64,000 bases of DNA from positions 80,125 to 144,124 of the forward strand of contig JAIEPW010000043.1 of assembly GCA_019748195.1 (NCBI GenBank), in the 5' to 3' direction. This document shows, piece after piece, positions 18,724-27,428 of this stretch. Source of the DNA: Bryobacteraceae bacterium. Its GTDB lineage: Bacteria > Acidobacteriota > Terriglobia > Bryobacterales > Bryobacteraceae. Position numbers and translations under genes: made by a program. Within the stretch, counting starts at the first letter, position 1, and each line of letters opens with the position of its first letter. The notes beneath the pieces are model-generated. The model did not search any database and was not told the origin of the DNA. It saw only the letters and a list, made by a program, of their open reading frames with translations.

Positions 18724-18940
18724 TTACCTTCCACTTGTAAGTACATGAAAAGAGTCGTGAAGTTCGCGCCGAGCTGTCCGCTTGTGGGATTTTCCTGCGC
18801 GGCGAAAAAAAACTTGAGCCGATTTCGCCCCGGTCCACGCGCTATCCAGTGTCGGAGGATTGCAGGAGGCCCGGCAAGGCCGCCCGCGACCCAAAACTTT
18901 GAAGGAGGACGGCAGCGCACCGTCCTCCGCATCCAAACCG

Positions 18941-20632
18941 TTACCGGCTCAGCCTCTGCTGCACGCTCCCCTGATTCGAGCTATCCGCCAGCGCCAGCGC
19001 TTTTTCATACGTTTGGCGAGCTTCTGACCCGTTGCCTCGTGCGCGCTGCAGATCCCCGATCCTGAGGTAATCGTCGACAATGCCGCGCCGCAGGGCGGTG
19101 TTTCCCTCCGAGATGCGGACCAGGCGGTCCAGATAATCGAGCGCGTACCGGATGGCCGCGTCGGGATCGGGCTGCGTGGCCAGGCCGGCAACGGTGCTGC
19201 GCGCGTACTCGCGGGACAGCGCGGACTGCTGCTCGACAATCGCCATGGTCCGCCGGACCCGGGCGGCCGCCTCCCAGTTGGCGATCGCCGCCGCCACCAG
19301 CAGCGCCAGACCGGCCAGCGCCGCCAGGACTCCCGCTTTGTGGCGGCTTAGGAACTTGCCCGCGCGGTAGCCGGGCTTGTCGCCGCGCGCCACGACAGGC
19401 AGGCCTTCCAGGTGACGCCGGATATCCTCGGAGAACTGGTCCGCGGAAGCGTAGCGGCGCTCCGGCTCCTGCCGCAGGGCTTTCAAGATGATGTTGTCGA
19501 GGTCGCCCGCCAGTTTGCGCCGCAGACGCTTGCGCGAAGCCTCGCGCGACTCTTGCCCGGATCCGGCATCGGGAGCGCGCATCTGCAACGTGGAATCGGG
19601 AACCGCCATCTGCTCGTCGGTGAGGACGACATCGGAGGGGCGCTCCAGCTTGCCGTCGAGAATCGCTTCGCGCAGCGTCTGGAAGTCGCGCTGCGCCACG
19701 GCGTAGGGAGATCGGCCGGTCAGCAGCCGGTACAGCAGAACGCCGAGGGAATAGATATCACTCGCGGTGGTGATGGTGTCGCCCCGCACCTGCTCCGGAC
19801 TGGCGCAGTCGATGGTCATGGGACGCATGTAGATTTGCGTCTGCTGCGAATCGCCGGGAGACAGTCCGGGGCGCAGCACCTTGGCGATGCCGAAATCGAG
19901 GAGCTTCGCGGTTCGGTCTCCGGTCACCAGGATGTTGCCGGGCTTGATGTCGCGATGCACGATCAGGTTCTGATGCGCGTACTGCACCGCGGAGCACACC
20001 TGCCGGAAGAGCTTCAGCCTCTCGGTGATACTGAGGTGATTCTGTTCGCAATAGCGGTCAATCGGCGTGCCCTCGACATACTCCATCACCAGGTAGGGGA
20101 TGCCGTCGTCGGTGGAACCGCCGTCGATCAGCCGGGCGATGTTGGCGTGGTTCAGGCTTGCCAGCATCTGGCGCTCCATGCGGAAGCGGCGCAGGATCTC
20201 GTGGGTATCCATGCCGCGGCGCACCAGCTTGATGGCCACCTTGTGATTGAAATCCTGCTCGGCGCGCACCGCTTCGTACACCGCGCCCATGCCGCCCCTG
20301 CCGATCCGCCGCCGCAGCTCGAACTGGCCGATACGATGGCCCGGCTCATAATCGCTGGGGTCGTCCTCGGAGTACAACGCGGTCTGCGACATCAGCGTGT
20401 TGTCCTCGAAGAGCGACTTCGAGATCAGCGTCTGATCGAGCTGCGCCACGGGCTTGTTCAGGAATTGCGTGGATTCCTCGTAGGAGGCGAGGAGCGCGTG
20501 GATCTCCTCCCGCAAGTCCGCGTCGCCTCCGCAGGCCTGATCCAGATACCTGGAACGTTCGGCGGCGGGGCGTTCGAGTGTCGCGTCAAAGATCTGACGA
20601 ACCAGCGCCCACCGCTCCGGAGTCACTCGCAT
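18941..20632 (-). CDS. Membrane-anchored serine/threonine protein kinase (Hanks type)
   Basis: 563 aa. An N-terminal helical region of ~100 residues precedes the kinase domain: Gly loop GRGGMG (111-116), Lys135, HRDIKPGN (226-233), DFG (246-248) and a later SPEQVRGD. One membrane helix lies at ~433-452. The extracytoplasmic part, ~110 residues, has only about one or two TPR units and ends abruptly, shorter than the long TPR arrays usual in acidobacterial kinases of this type. It overlaps the upstream sigma factor gene by 47 bp, so both are made from one message. Confidence 0.93.
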   Translation of the reverse strand: MRVTPERWALVRQIFDATLERPAAERSRYLDQACGGDADLREEIHALLASYEESTQFLNKPVAQLDQTLISKSLFEDNTLMSQTALYSEDDPSDYEPGHRIGQFELRRRIGRGGMGAVYEAVRAEQDFNHKVAIKLVRRGMDTHEILRRFRMERQMLASLNHANIARLIDGGSTDDGIPYLVMEYVEGTPIDRYCEQNHLSITERLKLFRQVCSAVQYAHQNLIVHRDIKPGNILVTGDRTAKLLDFGIAKVLRPGLSPGDSQQTQIYMRPMTIDCASPEQVRGDTITTASDIYSLGVLLYRLLTGRSPYAVAQRDFQTLREAILDGKLERPSDVVLTDEQMAVPDSTLQMRAPDAGSGQESREASRKRLRRKLAGDLDNIILKALRQEPERRYASADQFSEDIRRHLEGLPVVARGDKPGYRAGKFLSRHKAGVLAALAGLALLVAAAIANWEAAARVRRTMAIVEQQSALSREYARSTVAGLATQPDPDAAIRYALDYLDRLVRISEGNTALRRGIVDDYLRIGDLQRARGNGSEARQTYEKALALADSSNQGSVQQRLSR

Positions 20633-21191
20633 CCTCCTTGCTGATCTCGCGGTGCAGCCAGGCGCGAGCCGAGTTCCAGCTTCTCTTCACTGTCGCCGGG
20701 GAACAGCCAAGCACGTCCGCGGTCTCTTCGACGCTTAACCCGCCGAAAAAGCGCAGCTCCACCATGCGCGCCTGGTTGGGATCGAGCGCCGCCAGCTTCA
20801 CCAGCGCCGCGTCGAGCGCGATCACGTCCAGCGGCTTTTGCTCGCTGATCGCCATGGCGTCTTCGAGCAGCACGCGCTGCCCGTCGCCGCCGCGGCGCGC
20901 CGCCCGGCGCCTGCGGGCGTAATCGAGCAGAATGCGGCGCATCTGGGTAGCCGCCACGGCCAGGAAATGCCCGCGGCTCTCCATCCGCGCCCGCTGATCC
21001 ACCAACCGGATGTAGGCTTCGTGCACCAGCGCGGTGGGCTGCAGCGTATGCTCGCCGCGCTCCCGGCGGAAATACAAACGGGCGAGCCGGTGCAGCTCGT
21101 CGTAAACCAGCGGCAGCAGGCGATTGATCGCGTCCTTGTCGCCCTTGCCGAAATCCACGAGTAACCGCGTTACTTCTCCGCTGTGGTCCAT
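20586..21191 (-). CDS. ECF-type RNA polymerase sigma factor
   Basis: 201 aa. Region 2 includes LVYDELHRLARLYFRRER, and the ALVHEAYIRLV block is typical of the TIGR02999 group of extracytoplasmic sigma factors. Region 4 (FGGLSVEETADVLGCSPATVKRSW) is the helix-turn-helix that reads the -35 box. No anti-sigma factor is adjacent; instead the overlapping downstream gene is a Ser/Thr kinase, a pairing common in Acidobacteriota and Planctomycetes, where phosphorylation is thought to control the sigma factor. Confidence 0.92.
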   Translation of the reverse strand: MDHSGEVTRLLVDFGKGDKDAINRLLPLVYDELHRLARLYFRRERGEHTLQPTALVHEAYIRLVDQRARMESRGHFLAVAATQMRRILLDYARRRRAARRGGDGQRVLLEDAMAISEQKPLDVIALDAALVKLAALDPNQARMVELRFFGGLSVEETADVLGCSPATVKRSWNSARAWLHREISKEDASDSGAVGAGSSDL

Positions 21192-21226
21192 GTGTCGTTG
21201 AGCCTGAGGCGAATTATATCCGATGG

Positions 21227-21682
21227 ATGCGCCGGGGTGGACCGGTCCGCCGGGAACTTCCGCCGCGGCGCGGTGTCCAGGTGTACATGCAAACCGGCGC
21301 GGAACAGAATTGCGCGATCAACGTCACCCCGCTCATCGATGTGCTGCTGGTATTGCTGATCATCTTTCTGGTGATCACGCCGGTGACCTCCACCGGCTTA
21401 CCGGCGCTTGCCCCGGAGACGGCGACGGCGGCCGCGCCGGAACAGCCGGACGCCCTTGTCGTTTCGATCGGCGCCGACGGCGCAATCCGCGTCAACCGGC
21501 GTCCCGTGACCCTGAGCGAGCTTCCCGGCGTGCTGCGCGAAGCGTTTGCCGTTCGTCCGGCAACGGTGCTGTTCGTGCACGGATCGCCGGAACTGGCCTT
21601 CGGTGACGTGGCGGCGGTGATCGACATCGGGCGCGGCGCGGGGTGGGAACGGATCGGCCTGATGCCGGCCGGGGCTCCCTAG
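21227..21682 (+). CDS. ExbD/TolR-type biopolymer transport protein (orphan)
   Basis: Up to 151 aa. The conserved core INVTPLIDVLLVLLIIFLVI contains the single membrane helix with the proton-carrying Asp, followed by a periplasmic domain ending IDIGRGAGWERIGLMP. The ATG at 21287 (131 aa, MQTGAEQNCAINV) matches usual ExbD starts better than the ATG at 21227, which adds a basic tail; I give the longer frame. No ExbB or TonB is nearby, so its partner is elsewhere. It is divergent from the sigma factor gene. Confidence 0.85.
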   Translation: MRRGGPVRRELPPRRGVQVYMQTGAEQNCAINVTPLIDVLLVLLIIFLVITPVTSTGLPALAPETATAAAPEQPDALVVSIGADGAIRVNRRPVTLSELPGVLREAFAVRPATVLFVHGSPELAFGDVAAVIDIGRGAGWERIGLMPAGAP

Positions 21683-21688
21683 CTTCGC

Positions 21689-23200
21689 TTAACGCACCTG
21701 CGGGAAGCCCAGATCCACCTTGCTGCCGGCCGGGTCCGGCCAGCGGCTGGTGACCACCTTGCCTCGCGTGTAGAACTGAACGCCTTCGGGACCGTAAATG
21801 TGCAGGTCTCCGAAGAGGGAAGCCTTCCAACCGCCGAAGCTGTAGTAAGCCACCGGAACCGGAATGGGCACGTTGATGCCGACCATGCCCGCTTCCACCT
21901 CGAACTGGAAGCGCCGGGCGGCGCCGCCGTCCCTGGTGAAGATGGCCACGCCGTTGCCGTAGGGGTTGGTGTTCACCAGCCGGACCGCCTCCTCGTAAGT
22001 GTTCACGCGCACCACGCTGAGCACCGGGCCGAAGATCTCCTCGTCGTAACAGCGCATGCCCGGCTTCACTCCATCCAACAGGGAGGCGCCCAGGAAGAAC
22101 CCGTCGCGCTCCGCGGCTGCCGCCTCGCGTCCATCCACCACGACCTGGGCGCCCTCCCCAGGAGCGCCGGCGATGTAGCCGGCAACGCGATCGCGATGCT
22201 CGCGCGTGATCAGCGGGCCGAGCTCATTGCCGTCCTCGTCGCCGGGGCCGATACGAATTTTGGGGATGCGCTCGCGAATGGCCTCGATCACGGGGTCGGC
22301 CGCGCTGCCCACCGCCACCAGCACCGAGATCGCCATGCAGCGTTCCCCGGCCGAGCCGTAGGCAGCCGAGACCGCGGCATCCGCCGCCATTCCGATATCG
22401 GCGTCGGGCAGCACCACCATGTGATTCTTGGCGCCGCCCAGCGCCTGGACGCGCTTGCCGTTGCGGGTCGCCGTTTCATAGATCGACCGCGCCACGGGCG
22501 TGGAGCCGACAAAGCTCACGGCCTTGACCTCGGGATGCTCCAGCAGCCGGTCCACGGCGGCCTTGTCGCCCTGAATGATATTGAAGACGCCGCCGGGAAT
22601 ACCCGCCTGGTGGATCAGTTTGGCCAGGATCAGGCTGGCGGAAGGATCCCTCTCCGAGGGCTTGAGCACGAATGTGTTGCCGCAAGCGATCCCGGTCGCG
22701 ATCATCCACATCGGCACCATCGCCGGGAAGTTGAAGGGAGTGATGCCGGCCACCACGCCGAGCGGCTGCCGGATCTGGTACACGTCCACGCCACCGCTGG
22801 CCTGCTCGGAGAAGCCGCCCTTGAGCAGGTTCGGAATACCGCAGGCGAACTCGATGTTCTCCAGCCCGCGGGCGACCTCGCCCATGGCGTCGGGCAGCGT
22901 CTTGCCGTGCTCGGCGGTGATCGCTTCGGCGATCGCGCGGCGATTCTCGTGAACCAGTTGGCGAAGCTGGAACAGCAACTCCGCGCGGCGGGAAAGGGGC
23001 GTGGCCCGCCACTCCGGAAACGCCTTGGCCGCCGCCGCCACCGCCAGGTCGACTTCCTCCACGCTGGCGAACACTGTGTGCGCCCGAGGCTCGCCCGTGG
23101 CCGGGTTCCACACCACGCCGGATCGCCCGGACGACGATTCCACCGGCTTGCCGCCGATCCAATGGCTGATGCGCTTCACTGCGATACTGGAAGTGCTCAT
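21689..23200 (-). CDS. mmsA: Methylmalonate-semialdehyde dehydrogenase (CoA-acylating)
   Basis: 503 aa from an ATG preceded by GGGAGG. Family marks: ITPFNFPAMVPMWM, the nucleotide-binding FVGSTPVA, and catalytic Cys288 in SAGERCMA. It converts malonate or methylmalonate semialdehyde to acetyl- or propionyl-CoA with NAD, the last step of inositol (as IolA) and valine breakdown. It is divergent from iolB across a 138-bp region holding a LacI-type operator, which supports an inositol role here. The longer frame upstream was rejected for lack of a ribosome site. Confidence 0.95.
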   Translation of the reverse strand: MSTSSIAVKRISHWIGGKPVESSSGRSGVVWNPATGEPRAHTVFASVEEVDLAVAAAAKAFPEWRATPLSRRAELLFQLRQLVHENRRAIAEAITAEHGKTLPDAMGEVARGLENIEFACGIPNLLKGGFSEQASGGVDVYQIRQPLGVVAGITPFNFPAMVPMWMIATGIACGNTFVLKPSERDPSASLILAKLIHQAGIPGGVFNIIQGDKAAVDRLLEHPEVKAVSFVGSTPVARSIYETATRNGKRVQALGGAKNHMVVLPDADIGMAADAAVSAAYGSAGERCMAISVLVAVGSAADPVIEAIRERIPKIRIGPGDEDGNELGPLITREHRDRVAGYIAGAPGEGAQVVVDGREAAAAERDGFFLGASLLDGVKPGMRCYDEEIFGPVLSVVRVNTYEEAVRLVNTNPYGNGVAIFTRDGGAARRFQFEVEAGMVGINVPIPVPVAYYSFGGWKASLFGDLHIYGPEGVQFYTRGKVVTSRWPDPAGSKVDLGFPQVR

Positions 23201-23276
23201 GAAACCTCCCGGGCCGGACCGATTCGGTGTGCCGCCGCTACCTGAACTTATCACAGCGGAGCGTAGCCGCTGCTGC

Positions 23277-23306
23277 TTGACAGGTTTGCGAAGAGTATGG
23301 GATAAA
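23277..23306 (+). promoter_or_regulatory. Promoter of the iolB-iolD-iolE operon
   Basis: A perfect -35 box TTGACA (23277-23282), an 18-bp spacer and GATAAA (23301-23306) read toward iolB. The predicted start falls on the LacI-type operator 7 bp downstream, a repression geometry. Confidence 0.5.
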
Positions 23307-23312
23307 CGGCAG

Positions 23313-23326
23313 TGCAACCGTGTGCA
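23313..23326. promoter_or_regulatory. LacI-type operator, iol site
   Basis: TGCAACCGTGTGCA matches the perfect palindrome at 31616 at 12 of 14 positions; the right half is identical and the left half is degenerate. It lies between the iol promoter and the iolB start, with the AGGAG ribosome site beginning at its last base. It is the weakest of the five sites by symmetry. Confidence 0.5.
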
Positions 23327-23338
23327 GGAGATTGCCCG

Positions 23339-24199
23339 TTGAGCTCACCGGCCCTGCTTTTCCGCCCCCAATTACCGGCCGCGAGCTCGGGACCGCTGCT
23401 CCGCGTCACACCGGAATCGGCCGGCTTTCAGTTCCTCACGTTTGAGGTCCGGCGCCTGGCCGCGGGCGAGCAATACGCAGCGGAAACCGCCGGCAGCGAG
23501 CTCGCGATCGTGATGCTCGGCGGCGTTTGTTCCGTTCACTCGCGGGCGGGCGCCTGGCCGCGGGTCGGCAGACGCGAGAACGTCTTCGCCGGCATGCCTT
23601 ATGCCGTGTATCTTCCACCCGGAACGGCGTACGAAATACGCGCCGATTCCCACTGCGAGTTCGCGTTATGCTCCTGTCCCGCGGAGGAAAGCTTCCCCGC
23701 GCGGTTGATTCGCCCGGCCGACGTGGAGATCGAGATCCGTGGGGGCGGAAACGCCACCCGGCAAATCAACAAGATCATCCAACCGGAATTCCCGGCGCAG
23801 CGGCTGCTGATTGTCGAGGTTTATACCCCCAGCGGCAACTGGTCCAGCTATCCGCCCCACAAGCACGACGTGCATCAACCGCCCGGCGAAGTGGATCTGG
23901 AGGAAATCTACTACTACCGCATCGACCGGGCCGAGGGCTACGCGATCCAGCGCGTCTACACCAGGGACAAGCGCCTGGACGCCACGCTGACGGTGCGCGA
24001 TGGCGAACTGGTTCTGATTCCGGAGGGCTATCATCCGGTGGCGGCGGCGCACGGCTACAACGTGTATTACCTGAACGTGCTGGCGGGCTCGGCGCGCTCC
24101 ATGGCCGCCAGCGACGACCCTGACTACGCCTGGGTGCGGCAGACATGGACGGACAAAGACCCCAGGGTTCCGGTGGTCCGTCCAGCGGAGGGGGAGTGA
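23339..24199 (+). CDS. iolB: 5-deoxy-glucuronate isomerase
   Basis: 286 aa from TTG at 23339, picked because AGGAG ends 8 bp before it; a GTG at 23312 would put the operator inside the gene. Double cupin protein with the metal-binding region WSSYPPHKHD, then E-x-x-L-E-E-I-Y-Y-Y-R, and the C-terminal EGYHPVAAAHGYNVYYLN block, all diagnostic of IolB. It isomerises 5-deoxy-D-glucuronate to 2-deoxy-5-keto-gluconate in myo-inositol catabolism. First gene of a tight operon; the stop overlaps iolD (GTGA). Confidence 0.93.
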   Translation: MSSPALLFRPQLPAASSGPLLRVTPESAGFQFLTFEVRRLAAGEQYAAETAGSELAIVMLGGVCSVHSRAGAWPRVGRRENVFAGMPYAVYLPPGTAYEIRADSHCEFALCSCPAEESFPARLIRPADVEIEIRGGGNATRQINKIIQPEFPAQRLLIVEVYTPSGNWSSYPPHKHDVHQPPGEVDLEEIYYYRIDRAEGYAIQRVYTRDKRLDATLTVRDGELVLIPEGYHPVAAAHGYNVYYLNVLAGSARSMAASDDPDYAWVRQTWTDKDPRVPVVRPAEGE

Positions 24200-26073
24200 G
24201 GCGCACGCGCAGGCTGACCATGTCCCAGGCGCTGGTCGCCTGGCTGAAAAATCAGCACGTGGAGCGCGACGGCAAAACCAACCCGTTTTTCGCGGGGATG
24301 TGGGGCATCTTCGGCCATGGCTGCGTGGCGGGAGTGGGCCAGGCGCTGCAGCAGAACCTCGATTTTCCCTACTATTTGTGCCGCAATGAACAAGGCGCGG
24401 TGCACGCGGCCGCGGCCTTCGCCAAGGCGAGCCGGCGCATGCGAGCCTTCGCCTGCACATCGTCGGTCGGACCGGGCGCCACCAACATGATCACCGGCGC
24501 CGCGACGGCGACCATCAACCGGCTTCCGGTCCTGCTGCTGCCCGGCGACATTTTCGCGCGCCGCAACGTCGGCCCCGTACTGCAACAGCTCGAGTGGGAG
24601 CAGAGCCTGGACGTCAGCGTGAACGATGCCTTCCGGCCCGTCTCCCGCTATTGGGACCGGGTCAACCGCCCCGATCAGCTTCCCAGCGCGCTGGACGAGG
24701 CGATGCGAGTACTCACCTCGCCGGCCGAGACCGGAGCCGTGGTGCTGGCGCTGCCCCAGGACGTTCAGGCGGAGGCCTGGGAATACGACGAATCGCTCTT
24801 TCAGAAGCGCGTCTGGACCATCCCGCGCGCGACCGGAGATCCGGACCGGCTCCGCGAAGCAGCAGCGGCCGTCCGCTCCGCCGCCCGCCCGCTGATCATC
24901 GCCGGCGGCGGTGTCCTGTACAGCGAAGCGGAAGGGGCGCTGGCTGCCTTCGTCCAACAGACCGGAATTCCCGTGGCCGAAACGCAGGCGGGCAAGGGCT
25001 CGCTGGCCTACGATCACCGGCAATCGCTGGGCGCAATGGGCGTCACCGGGACGCCGGGAGCGAATCTCGCCGCGCGCGAGGCCGACCTGGTGATCGCCAT
25101 CGGCACCCGCCTGGCCGACTTCACCACCGCGTCCAAGACCGCGTTCCAGAATCCCGGCGTTCGCTTCGTCAACATCAACGTGAATGAGCGGGACGCCCGC
25201 AAGCATGCCGGGATTCCGGTGGTGGCGGATGCGCGGGCGGCGCTCGCCTGGCTGGCCGAGGCTCTCGCCGGATACCGGGTCCCCGGCGAATACGCCGGTC
25301 GCACCCTTGCGTGGAAGACGAGCTGGGAGGGGGAGACGGACCGGCTGTTCGCCATCCGTCATGGATACCCCTTCAGCCAGAGCGAAGTAATCGGCGCGGT
25401 GTGGGAGTCTTCGCAGCCCGAGGACGTCGTCGTCTGCGCCGCGGGAAGCCTTCCGGGCGACCTGCATAAGCTGTGGCGCACACGCCGGCCCGGCGGATAC
25501 CACATGGAGTACGGCTACTCGTGCATGGGATATGAGATTGCCGGAGGTCTCGGCGTCAAAATGGCCGATCCCACCCGCGAGGTCTGGGTCCTGGTGGGGG
25601 ACGGCTCCTTCCTGATGATGTCGTCGGAGATCGTCACCTCGATCCAGGAGCGCTACCCGCTGCGCATCGTGTTGCTCGACAACCAGGGCTACTCGAGTAT
25701 CGGGGGCTTGTCTCGCAGCCTCGGATCCTTGGGCTTCGGCACGGATTACCGGATGCGGAACCCGGCCAGCGGGCAACTGGACGGGGATCGCCTGCCGGTG
25801 GACTTCGTCGCGCTGGCTTCCGGGATGGGAGCCCAGGCGATCCGCGTTAAAACGCACGAGGAGTTACGCAGGGCGCTGGCGGCGACACGCGGCGCGGACC
25901 GCACCTCCGTGATCGTTCTCGAAACCGACAAGGAAGCACGCGTGCCCGGCTACGAGTCCTGGTGGGATGTGCCCGTGGCCGAAGTATCGACAATGCCATC
26001 CGTGCGGGACGCACGGGCAGCGTATGAAGAATCCGTTCAGCGGGAGCGTGTCTTTCCCGCGGAGAAGAGCTAA
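24196..26073 (+). CDS. iolD: 3D-(3,5/4)-trihydroxycyclohexane-1,2-dione hydrolase
   Basis: 625 aa, thiamine-diphosphate enzyme. The GTG at 24196 gives the usual start (RRTRRLTMSQALVAWL...QHVERDG). Marks: WGIFGHGCVAGVGQAL, the cofactor Glu region RNEQGAVHAAAAFA, and the ThDP/Mg motif VGDGSFLMMSSEI with LLDNQGYSSIG downstream. It opens the inositol-derived ring to 5-deoxy-glucuronate, the substrate of IolB. It overlaps iolB by 4 bp and abuts iolE. Confidence 0.95.
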   Translation: MRRTRRLTMSQALVAWLKNQHVERDGKTNPFFAGMWGIFGHGCVAGVGQALQQNLDFPYYLCRNEQGAVHAAAAFAKASRRMRAFACTSSVGPGATNMITGAATATINRLPVLLLPGDIFARRNVGPVLQQLEWEQSLDVSVNDAFRPVSRYWDRVNRPDQLPSALDEAMRVLTSPAETGAVVLALPQDVQAEAWEYDESLFQKRVWTIPRATGDPDRLREAAAAVRSAARPLIIAGGGVLYSEAEGALAAFVQQTGIPVAETQAGKGSLAYDHRQSLGAMGVTGTPGANLAAREADLVIAIGTRLADFTTASKTAFQNPGVRFVNINVNERDARKHAGIPVVADARAALAWLAEALAGYRVPGEYAGRTLAWKTSWEGETDRLFAIRHGYPFSQSEVIGAVWESSQPEDVVVCAAGSLPGDLHKLWRTRRPGGYHMEYGYSCMGYEIAGGLGVKMADPTREVWVLVGDGSFLMMSSEIVTSIQERYPLRIVLLDNQGYSSIGGLSRSLGSLGFGTDYRMRNPASGQLDGDRLPVDFVALASGMGAQAIRVKTHEELRRALAATRGADRTSVIVLETDKEARVPGYESWWDVPVAEVSTMPSVRDARAAYEESVQRERVFPAEKS

Positions 26074-26970
26074 GTGCCGATTCGAATCGCCACCGCCCCG
26101 GTAAGCTGGGGCATTCTGGAATTTGCGGGTTGGGGCTGGCCTCGCGGCTACCGGGAGATCCTGGACGAGATGCAGCAGGCCGGCTATGCCGGAACCGAGC
26201 TGGGACCGTATGGTTTCCTGCCCACGGATCCGGCGGAGCTGAAAGCCGAGTTGAGCCGCAGGAACATGCCTCTGCTCGGGGCGTTCGTGCCGCTGCCCCT
26301 GACGGACTCAGCCCTCCATGAACGAGGCTTAAACGATGCGTTGGACGTAGCGAAGCTGCTCTCGGCGGCGGGCGCTGAGTTCCTGGTGCTTGCCGACCGC
26401 ATGGACGAGGCGCGCATGAGGATTGCGGGAAGCGTCACGGAGGCCGACGGCATGAGCGATGCGCAGTGGAAGTCCGCCGCGGCGCTGGTGACGCGAATCG
26501 CGGAGGCCGCGGCCATCCTGGGGCTGCGCACGGTGTTTCATCATCACGGAGGCACCTTCGTCGAGACCCCGGCCGAGCTCGATCGCCTTCTGGACTCGAT
26601 CGAAGCCTCGTTGGTCGGGGTCTGCCTGGACACCGGGCACTACTGGTACGGGGGCGGGGATCCGGTCCGGTTCGCGCAATCGCATGCCCGGCGCATCTGG
26701 CATTTGCACCTGAAGGATGTTCGCCAGGATGTTCTGGATCGCGTGCGGCGGGAGAAAATCCCGTACATGGACGCGGTCCGCGCCGGGCTCTTCTGCGCGC
26801 TGGGAGACGGAGCAGTGGACATTGCCGGCGTCACCCGGGAGTTGGAGAAACGGGGGTTCGACGGCTGGGCGGTGTTCGAACAGGATATTGATGCCGCGTT
26901 GGGGAACTCGGACCCGCTGGCCAGCGCGATCCGGAGCCGGGAGTATCTGAAGTCGGCCGCGGGGTTGTAG
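26074..26970 (+). CDS. iolE: Inosose dehydratase
   Basis: 298 aa from GTG directly after the iolD stop. It opens RIATAPVSWGILEFAGWGW, typical of IolE. TIM-barrel metal residues are visible in TVFHHHGGTFVETPAE, CLDTGHYWYGGGDP and HLHLKD. It dehydrates 2-keto-myo-inositol to the diketone cut by IolD. The kinase (iolC), inositol dehydrogenase (iolG) and aldolase (iolJ) are not in the window, so the pathway here is only the middle part. Confidence 0.93.
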   Translation: MPIRIATAPVSWGILEFAGWGWPRGYREILDEMQQAGYAGTELGPYGFLPTDPAELKAELSRRNMPLLGAFVPLPLTDSALHERGLNDALDVAKLLSAAGAEFLVLADRMDEARMRIAGSVTEADGMSDAQWKSAAALVTRIAEAAAILGLRTVFHHHGGTFVETPAELDRLLDSIEASLVGVCLDTGHYWYGGGDPVRFAQSHARRIWHLHLKDVRQDVLDRVRREKIPYMDAVRAGLFCALGDGAVDIAGVTRELEKRGFDGWAVFEQDIDAALGNSDPLASAIRSREYLKSAAGL

Positions 26971-27014
26971 CCAGGCCTGCGTGAGAGAACAATCCGGTGA
27001 CGGACGGAAGTTAC

Positions 27015-27428
27015 ATGAGCGGACTCGAGATCACCGGGATCGCCCCCTTCTTCATCGTGCGGGATGTCCCTGCGTCCTTGGCTTTCTATCGCCACCGCCT
27101 GGGATTCGAGATCGCCTTTCCAGGCCCCGAACCGGGGGACATTTTCTTCGGCATCGTGCAGCGCGGCGCGGCAATGGTAATGCTCAAGTCCATCGGGGTG
27201 GAGCCGCGGCCAAACTGCTTGCGGGATATCGGCGAAGGCATAGCGCGTTGGGACGCCTATCCGCACGTCCCGGATCCCGATGCGCTGGCGGCGGAGTTTT
27301 TGGCCCGCGGCGCGAAGTTTTCAGAACCTCTCAGGGATACTGACGACGGGCTGCGCGGCTTCGAAGTCCAGGATGCGGATGGCTACGTGTTGTTTTTCGG
27401 CCGTCCGGTGGCCGAAACGGCGCCGTAG
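27015..27428 (+). CDS. VOC (glyoxalase/bleomycin-resistance fold) protein
   Basis: 137 aa; the ATG at 27015 follows GGAAG and is preferred to the GTG 18 bp earlier. Paired beta-alpha-beta-beta-beta units are visible: IAPFFIVRDVPASLAFY...LGFE, then FEVQDADGYVLFFGRP. Members include dioxygenases, isomerases and binding proteins. It is the last gene on the iol strand, 44 bp after iolE, and could epimerise or bind a pathway intermediate; that role is only suggested by position. It abuts the convergent transaldolase-like gene. Confidence 0.8.
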   Translation: MSGLEITGIAPFFIVRDVPASLAFYRHRLGFEIAFPGPEPGDIFFGIVQRGAAMVMLKSIGVEPRPNCLRDIGEGIARWDAYPHVPDPDALAAEFLARGAKFSEPLRDTDDGLRGFEVQDADGYVLFFGRPVAETAP

